NCBI GenBank assembly: GCA_963723235.1
Contig: CAVRPV010000013.1
Span: forward strand, 62,001 to 126,000
Direction of reading: 5' to 3'
Source: CAIRTM01 sp963723235
GTDB lineage: Bacteria > Desulfobacterota > WTBG01 > CAIYCZ01 > CAIRTM01
Length of the DNA: 64,000 nucleotides
Under the pieces are notes generated by a model that did no database searches, had not been told where the DNA came from, and saw only the letters and a list, made by a program, of their open reading frames with translations. Shown one piece after another: positions 58,373 through 64,000 of this stretch. Position 1 is the first letter of the stretch. Each line of letters opens with the position of its first letter. A program made the position numbers and the translations under genes.

Positions 58373-60271
58373 ATGAAAACAAGCGGCGTTCGTTTTGGTA
58401 TCCGGTCAAAGCTGATTGTTTCATTCGGCTTTATCATCATTCTGCTCGCGCTCGTGAGTACGGCCGCCTACATCAGCCTGACACAGGTCGACACACGGGT
58501 TAATGAACTGTTTAACAGCTATGTTGAATTCTCCCGACTGACAGGTGAAACCGAAAATGAACGGATATCCCTTCAGGTTTCAGAAAAAGCCCTCATCCTG
58601 ACGTACATCCTGCAGGGCCTTGATGCCGCACTTAAGACCGGTGACGCAGCCCACACAACGATCAACGCGATGCGCGACAACCTGGACGCAATGCGCAAAC
58701 TCAAGATGGATCCGGCAATCCAGCGCAACCTCAATGACCTTCTAAAAGCAATCGACGCGTATGAAAAATACCTGTCCCGTCTTGAAGCCTCGCTCAAAAA
58801 GCGTACCCCTGAAGAAAATACCCCTGAAGCACGATTAGAACCGGCAGACATGACCTCTGAAGAAATGTTGGGTGAAGGCTCTAACGTTGCCGTGGAAAAA
58901 ATCAGAGCAGTATTATCGGAATGTGCCGTCACCGCCAGCCAGAAAACCGCTGAAGCTCGCCGGCAGATGGACAAAAAGTCACGCGATACGAAAATAGTTG
59001 TTCTGTGCATAACCGCATGCGCTCTACTGCTGGCCTTGATTTTTGCAGCCCGTCTCTCTGGCGGCATTATCCTGCAGGCACGGCATATCATGCGCCTGCT
59101 CGAAAAAATCAGTATGGGCGAATACCGGGCCAGAACACCGGTTACCAGCAACGATGAACTGGGCCTGATGGCCGGATCGTTAAATACCATGCTTGATAAT
59201 CTTGTAACCCTTATTCAAACCCGAGAGGAACGCGATCGCATGCAGGCGTCTATTATGAAACTGCTTGACGATGTCAGCCGCTTTGCTGACGGTGACCTTA
59301 CCCGGGAGGCCGAAGTCACCGAGGAGTTCACCGGTGCCATTGCGGATGCTTTCAATATGACTATTGCGCAATTGCGGGAAGTCATACGCCGCGTTCAGGA
59401 TTCAACCAACATGGTCAGCAGCTCCGCGCACAAAATATACAAAACAGCTGAACAGATCGCACACGGTAATGAATCCGGAGCCATGGGTGTTGCAACCATA
59501 ACGGCTGCGATTGATGGAATGGCCGCGTCCATACAGGCGGTTTCGGAAAATTCGGCGCAATCGGCAGATGTTGCCACGAAGTCCCTGGAAAGTTCCCGTC
59601 AGGGAGCTAAAGCCGTGCAGGCAACGATTGAAGGCATGACCCGCATCCGCGAACGCGTTCAGGAAACAGCCAAACGTATCAAGCGCCTTGGTGAAAGTTC
59701 GCAGGAAATCGGTGAAATTGTCCAGGTGATCAACGACCTTGCCGACCGCACCAGCATTCTAGCCCTGAATGCTTCAATCCAGGCAGCCATGGCCGGTGAG
59801 CAGGGACGCGGTTTTGCCGTGGTTGCGGAGGAGGTTGAACGCCTCGCCCAGCGCTCGGCACGGGCAACCGATCAAATCGCGGGCCTTATTTCCGCCATTC
59901 AGGGCGAGACGAATGAAACCGTCGTGGCCATGGAGGAAACAACCCGCGAGGTGGTCGCCGGATCACGGCTTGCGCAGGATGCCGGCAAAACCCTTGGCCG
60001 CATTGAGAGCATTTCAAATCAACTGGCGGAGCTGATTCAATCAATAACACTGTCCTCCAAACAGCAGGCGCGTGCCGCCGATGATATTTCAATTTCCATG
60101 AATCAAATTTCTGAAATTACAAACCAGACGGCTGACGGTACCAAGCAGGCAGCCGCATCAATACATGAACTGGCAAACCTTGCAGATGAATTGCGCAGTT
60201 CGGTCAGCACATTCAGACTTCCTGAAACGGCAGCAGTATCTGATGTTTCAGCTGCAGGCAAAAAAAGCTGA
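58373..60271 (+). CDS. methyl-accepting chemotaxis protein (PilJ-like)
   Basis: 632 residues from ATG 58373, behind AAGGAGC. TM1 at ~14-36, a ~165-residue helical periplasmic sensor, TM2 at ~208-227, two HAMP-like segments (~230-285 and ~290-345), and the cytoplasmic hairpin: ALNASIQAAMAGEQGRGFAVVAEEVERLAQRS, with the receptor tip. No obvious methylation-site pentapeptide at the C-terminus, in keeping with Pil-Chp systems that have no CheR/CheB here. Confidence 0.95.
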   Translation: MKTSGVRFGIRSKLIVSFGFIIILLALVSTAAYISLTQVDTRVNELFNSYVEFSRLTGETENERISLQVSEKALILTYILQGLDAALKTGDAAHTTINAMRDNLDAMRKLKMDPAIQRNLNDLLKAIDAYEKYLSRLEASLKKRTPEENTPEARLEPADMTSEEMLGEGSNVAVEKIRAVLSECAVTASQKTAEARRQMDKKSRDTKIVVLCITACALLLALIFAARLSGGIILQARHIMRLLEKISMGEYRARTPVTSNDELGLMAGSLNTMLDNLVTLIQTREERDRMQASIMKLLDDVSRFADGDLTREAEVTEEFTGAIADAFNMTIAQLREVIRRVQDSTNMVSSSAHKIYKTAEQIAHGNESGAMGVATITAAIDGMAASIQAVSENSAQSADVATKSLESSRQGAKAVQATIEGMTRIRERVQETAKRIKRLGESSQEIGEIVQVINDLADRTSILALNASIQAAMAGEQGRGFAVVAEEVERLAQRSARATDQIAGLISAIQGETNETVVAMEETTREVVAGSRLAQDAGKTLGRIESISNQLAELIQSITLSSKQQARAADDISISMNQISEITNQTADGTKQAAASIHELANLADELRSSVSTFRLPETAAVSDVSAAGKKS

Positions 60272-60428
60272 GGGGACGATTCTCCTCAGGTGGTTTAACC
60301 ATGACCGTATATAGAGCAGGCGCTGTCTTGAAAGCCTGGCTGTCGACGGTCAGGATACAGATGACGGGCAGGACTGAGCGCTGTGTTTCAGCAGCCCGTT
60401 GAGCGCACCATCATGGAGCAGATTTTCA

Positions 60429-60758
60429 ATGTCTAAAAAAATCAGCCGGGAAGTCTTTAACGGTTTTCGCGATGAGGTCCGCGGGTATCTGCCCGTGGTG
60501 CGTACAGCGCTTGGTACGTTTCGCAACGATGATACCTGCAGGGCTGAGCTTGAAGAGGCCCGTCGGCAGGTTCATATTATCAAAGGCGCTTCAGCCATGG
60601 TCGGCATGGCTCCGCTGAGCCATGTGGCCTATGAAATGGAACAGATATTCGAGGCCCTGGAAAGCAAAACGCTGATTCTCACGAACGAACTGGCCGGACT
60701 GCTTGATACCGCGCTTGATGTAATCAGCACCTGTATTGAGTCCGCTGAAACACCCTGA
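60429..60758 (+). CDS. HPt module upstream of CheA
   Basis: 109 residues from ATG 60429. An HPt domain: VHIIKGASAMVGMAPLSHVAYEMEQIFEAL carries the phospho-His. It ends 23 bases inside the frame of the CheA gene. One extra base around 60735-60760 would join the two into a single double-HPt CheA of the ChpA/PilL kind, which I think is likely; a separate overlapping gene is the alternative. Confidence 0.8.
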   Translation: MSKKISREVFNGFRDEVRGYLPVVRTALGTFRNDDTCRAELEEARRQVHIIKGASAMVGMAPLSHVAYEMEQIFEALESKTLILTNELAGLLDTALDVISTCIESAETP

Positions 60759-63240
60759 GAGCGCTTCTTGTACCGGCCTTGATGCACTGCAGGCGGCACT
60801 TAAAAAAATAACGGGGTCACCTTCAACGCGGCCTCGAACAGCCGCAGATGCACCCCCCTCTCCCGACAATGAGGCTCAAACAAAAAGCGAAGCCCATACT
60901 GCAGACCCGCCTCCGGGGAAAAGCACAAGCAGTGAGAAGAAAATACCGCAGGAACTGCTGGAAGTTTTCATGATGGAGGCTGAGGATCATTTTAGTTTGA
61001 TCCGTGGCATGCTGGATGGATTAAGCCGGGATATCGGCAACACGGCACTTCTACAGGATATGCGCCGCACCGTTCATACATTGAAGGGCTCCGCGGGTGC
61101 AGTCGGATTTGACCAGCTTGCAGGCCTGTCGCATCGCATGGAAGACCTGCTTGATGCTCTCTATAGCGGTGCATTGCCCATGGATGATGAGACCCTGCAG
61201 TTGATTGCCGCCGCAGCTGATATGCTGGAAGATATTGCCGGCGGGAAAGCAAACCAGACCGTACTCGAGAGCCTCTATGCCCATGTGACCACAAAGCTGC
61301 ATGACGCCTCCTCCACAAACAGGATCAGCGAAAGTGATCGGCGCAGCGGTCGCACGGACCGTCGGACCGAGCCGCGCGAACCCGCAGAAACCACGGCGGG
61401 GGATGACCTGGTGCGCGTCTCGCAGGACCGCATTGACAGCTTGATTAAAGCGGCAGGCGAGATGGTCATAAACCGCTCAACCCTGCAACAGCATCTGACG
61501 TCTCTTGACGGGCGCATGCACAATTTAGGCAATGTTGTCGAGCGTCTGCGCATTGTATCCAGCCGTCTTGAAAATGAATATGAACTTGCCGGGCTGAGGC
61601 GCAAAGAAACAGTTCCCGGCTACGATACGGCCGAAGGCCAGGGTTTCGATGAACTGGAGCTTGACCGCTATACCGAATTTCACCATTTGCTGCGCCAGCT
61701 CAGTGAGGCCGCAAACGATATGAACACATTCAAGCATGATATCGCTTCCATCATGAATGAATGCACGTCGGTCTCAACTGTGCAGGGCCGTCTTTCCGGA
61801 GACATCCAGGAAAAACTTATGGATGTGCGCATGGTCACGCTGGCCTCTGTTGCAAACCGCCTGCGGCAGATTGTCCGTGTTGTGGCCCAGTCGCAGGGCA
61901 AGCTGGTCGATCTGGTGATCGAGGGCGGACGGATTGAAATAGATAAAAAAGTACTTGATGAAATGCTTGATCCGCTCATGCATGTTATCCGCAATAATAT
62001 TGATCACGGGATTGAAACGCCTGAGGAACGCCGCGCGCTGGGGAAAAACGAACGCGGATTGATCCGTCTGAGGGCCTACTATGAAGGCAGTAAAATCGTT
62101 ATCGCAATCAGTGATGACGGTGCCGGATTGCAGCTTGAACGCATTCGCGAAGCAGCCGTTGAAAGAGGCCTGGTATCCCCGGAGGAAGGCCGGGCAATGT
62201 CCGAAGAAGACCTCCACCAGATAATTTTCAATTCTAAATTCAGTACAGCCGAACATATCAGTGAGGTTTCGGGGCGCGGTGTCGGCATGGATGTCGTCAG
62301 GCAGCAGGTCAACAAGCTGCAGGGCAGCCTGACCCTGGAGTCCTCACCGGGACGCGGCACCCTGCTTACCATACGGCTGCCCATGTCGCTTTCCATTCGA
62401 CGATCCCTGCTGGTGCAGGCCTGGGGCGAACGCTACGCGATTCCGCTGAGTTCATTAAAGCGCATTATCAGGATTCCCGTTGAGCAGCTTCCTGCCGCGG
62501 ATGGCGCACAGGAAATTGTGTATGAAAACGAGACATATTCCTACCTGCATCTCGGCCGATTTATGGGCACTGTTCCGGATAGCAAAGAACACGAAGGCAA
62601 TGTGCCGCTTTTGATGGTGGATGTCGGCACACGCTTTGTCGCTCTGCAGGTCGATGAAATCATTGGGGAGCGCGAAGTGGTGGTTAAAAATCTTGGCTCC
62701 CTGTTGCAGCGTGTGCGCGGCGTCACCGGCGCAACCGTGCTGGGGGACGGCAAGGTCATACTCATTGTCAACCCGCTCGATATTGGTCTTCCGGGAGAAT
62801 CCGCCCCGTCAAAGTCCCCGGCACATGTGTGGGCCCGTACCCTGCGCGACCACGATCAGGTAACGGTCATGGTTGTGGATGACTCCATCAGTTTCCGCCA
62901 GGTTGTTTCAAATCTGGTTGAGTCCAGCGGCTGGCAGGCACTCAGGGCCTCTGATGGTTTTGCCGCCCTTGAAATGCTGCAGCACCTTGAGCGCAGACCC
63001 GATATAATCCTGCTGGATGTCGAAATGCCCCGCATGGATGGCTATGAACTGCTGGCACGGCTTAAGAGCCGTGATTTATGGCGGCGCATACCGGTTATTA
63101 TGCTGACCTCCCGCGCCGGAGAAAAGCATCGCCTCCGGGCTCTTGAGCTTGGAGCCGCAGAATATATCGTCAAGCCCTATCAGGATGACGACATGCGTAC
63201 GACTATCCGGCGCCTGGTGGATCACGCGCGGGGTCTCTAA
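60736..63240 (+). CDS. CheA-type hybrid histidine kinase with receiver (ChpA-like)
   Basis: 834 residues. P1 HPt with phospho-His in RRTVHTLKGSAGAVGF (~residue 114), a P3-like dimer region, HATPase: HVIRNNIDHGIETPEE (N-box), SDDGAGLQL, and GRGVGMDVVRQQV; then a CheW-type domain (SLLVQAWGERYAIPLSSLKRI) and a receiver (VVDDSISFRQV, phospho-Asp in IILLDVEMPRMDG, IVKPYQDDD). It should phosphorylate the receivers of the cluster. The TTG at 60736 is the earliest start in frame; if the preceding HPt module is part of the same gene, the true start is 60429. Confidence 0.94.
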   Translation: MSPLKHPESASCTGLDALQAALKKITGSPSTRPRTAADAPPSPDNEAQTKSEAHTADPPPGKSTSSEKKIPQELLEVFMMEAEDHFSLIRGMLDGLSRDIGNTALLQDMRRTVHTLKGSAGAVGFDQLAGLSHRMEDLLDALYSGALPMDDETLQLIAAAADMLEDIAGGKANQTVLESLYAHVTTKLHDASSTNRISESDRRSGRTDRRTEPREPAETTAGDDLVRVSQDRIDSLIKAAGEMVINRSTLQQHLTSLDGRMHNLGNVVERLRIVSSRLENEYELAGLRRKETVPGYDTAEGQGFDELELDRYTEFHHLLRQLSEAANDMNTFKHDIASIMNECTSVSTVQGRLSGDIQEKLMDVRMVTLASVANRLRQIVRVVAQSQGKLVDLVIEGGRIEIDKKVLDEMLDPLMHVIRNNIDHGIETPEERRALGKNERGLIRLRAYYEGSKIVIAISDDGAGLQLERIREAAVERGLVSPEEGRAMSEEDLHQIIFNSKFSTAEHISEVSGRGVGMDVVRQQVNKLQGSLTLESSPGRGTLLTIRLPMSLSIRRSLLVQAWGERYAIPLSSLKRIIRIPVEQLPAADGAQEIVYENETYSYLHLGRFMGTVPDSKEHEGNVPLLMVDVGTRFVALQVDEIIGEREVVVKNLGSLLQRVRGVTGATVLGDGKVILIVNPLDIGLPGESAPSKSPAHVWARTLRDHDQVTVMVVDDSISFRQVVSNLVESSGWQALRASDGFAALEMLQHLERRPDIILLDVEMPRMDGYELLARLKSRDLWRRIPVIMLTSRAGEKHRLRALELGAAEYIVKPYQDDDMRTTIRRLVDHARGL

Positions 63241-63346
63241 GAAATAGACTGAACAGGCTTGCTGGCAAGCCGTTTAACGCACATAGACGCAGAACTTTTT
63301 TACACTGAGACACACTGTAGTACATAGTGTCCCGGGAGGAAAAGAC

Positions 63347-63760
63347 GTGACAAAAAAAATCGTTGAGTGGTCCGATGAGCTCGCCACGGGAATTCTGTGG
63401 CAGGACTTCCAGCATGCCGAGCTGATCGCGCACATCAATCGCCTGCATCAGGCAATTATTGCAAAACAAGCCCAGGAAGAACTATGGCGCATGCTGGAAT
63501 TTCTGGAAAAGTATGTTGACAATCATTTCAGCCTGGAAGAGCGCTACATGGAGGTCGCGCACGACCCGACAATACGGGAGCACGCGCGGGCGCATCAGCA
63601 GTTCCGGAACAATCTCAACGACTTGAGAGAATTCGATGGAACCGGAGCACAGTTAACGGCCGCGTCGCTGTGCTATGATCTGTATGAATGGGTCACACAT
63701 CACATTCGCACAACGGACAAAAACCTGGGTCGCCTGCTGCAGCAAAAGGCCTTGCAGTAA
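63347..63760 (+). CDS. bacteriohemerythrin
   Basis: 137 residues from GTG 63347, behind GGGAGGAAAA. Hemerythrin fold with non-heme diiron and O2 binding: DFQHAELIAHINRLHQ, NHFSLEERYMEV with His and Glu, HARAHQQF and THHIRTTDKNLGR with His and Asp ligands. Lies directly after cheA, so O2 sensing or storage linked to motility is plausible. Confidence 0.95.
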   Translation: MTKKIVEWSDELATGILWQDFQHAELIAHINRLHQAIIAKQAQEELWRMLEFLEKYVDNHFSLEERYMEVAHDPTIREHARAHQQFRNNLNDLREFDGTGAQLTAASLCYDLYEWVTHHIRTTDKNLGRLLQQKALQ

Positions 63761-63867
63761 TGCAGTAACCGGACAGACTTTATAGCGTAAACCCATGATG
63801 CGGCACCGTGTGCGCATGCACGGCAACCGGTATAACCGAATGGGCTGAGCAAGGAGAATCCCGAACC

Positions 63868-64000
63868 ATGAGTACATCCAGCAATGAAGAGCTGCGCCTT
63901 AAACAGCGTTCAAACGTCAATCTCAAAGCAGTGGTCAGCCTTGCCGGAAAAAAGCCCCAAGAGCATCAATGCCGGCTAACAAACCTGAGTGCAACCGGAG
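63868..64000 (+). CDS. PilZ-domain protein, start only (runs off the window)
   Basis: ATG 63868 follows AAGGAGAAT. First 44 residues: MSTSSNEELRLKQRSNVNLK then AVVSLAGKKPQEHQCRLTNLSATG. The R-x-x-x-N type start (KQRSNVNLKA) and the L-T-N-L-S-A-T-G run fit the c-di-GMP-binding PilZ domain. The rest lies beyond 64000. Confidence 0.7.
   Translation, partial: MSTSSNEELRLKQRSNVNLKAVVSLAGKKPQEHQCRLTNLSATG

Overview
The window is about 64 kb from a Gram-negative bacterium of moderate GC. Lipid A synthesis (lpxA), apolipoprotein N-acyltransferase (lnt), several lipoprotein signal peptides and an outer-membrane barrel all point to a diderm cell wall. The complex I membrane genes with extra antiporter-like subunits, a heptaheme cytochrome c, DUF4388 and receiver/zinc-ribbon proteins, and a Pil-Chp-like chemosensory cluster are most reminiscent of Desulfobacterota (former Deltaproteobacteria). 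That placement is inference, not proof.

Layout. 0.2-4.5 kb: a small broken secreted protein, a frameshifted mntP, and a GC-rich DUF4838 lipoprotein with an unusual Cys-rich tail. 4.6-12.4 kb (minus): tRNA-Lys(CTT) and a membrane-arm complex I operon, nuoJ-nuoK-antiporter D-small membrane protein-NuoL-like-nuoM-nuoN. 12.6-22.3 kb: a PAS hybrid histidine kinase, a CheY-like regulator, lpxA, lnt, a redoxin-multiheme cytochrome fusion, an HPt-like protein without its histidine, and a receiver-HATPase protein. 22.4-28.1 kb: miaA, a secreted LPP20/FlgT-like protein, coaBC, a family 4 uracil-DNA glycosylase and a beta-barrel protein. 28.3-32.7 kb: a MoxR AAA ATPase and VWA protein operon with two poorly known partners. 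32.9-39.2 kb: arfB, an IscA/HesB-like protein, a thioesterase, serC, an RRM protein, rpsU, a PpiC-type isomerase and a DUF4922 protein. 39.2-44.4 kb: a non-coding stretch, a possible attC-like hairpin, then AT-richer genes (QueC-like, Pmp3, tiny lipoprotein, Csp, MscL, S4, YaiI, DUF1003). 44.6-47.0 kb: an SPFH/zinc-ribbon protein and its partner. 47.0-52.3 kb (minus): lon-thiL-larB-hydrolase. 52.6-64 kb (plus): DUF362, FxsA, then the chemosensory cluster (receiver-zinc ribbon, DUF4388, receiver, CheW with a 12-copy 42-bp repeat, MCP, HPt, CheA-receiver), a bacteriohemerythrin and the start of a PilZ protein.

Two traits run through the window. First, about twenty genes are broken by single frameshifts, including ones normally essential (lpxA, lon, serC). 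This looks more like uncorrected sequencing or assembly error than wholesale gene decay, so those genes are listed as CDS over their reconstructed span. Second, a roughly 150-bp intergenic element with terminal inverted repeats (CAGGCTGTTCAAAAA / TTTTTCAACAGCCTG) occurs at least five times and resembles a MITE family. No transposase, integrase, CRISPR array or rRNA was found.
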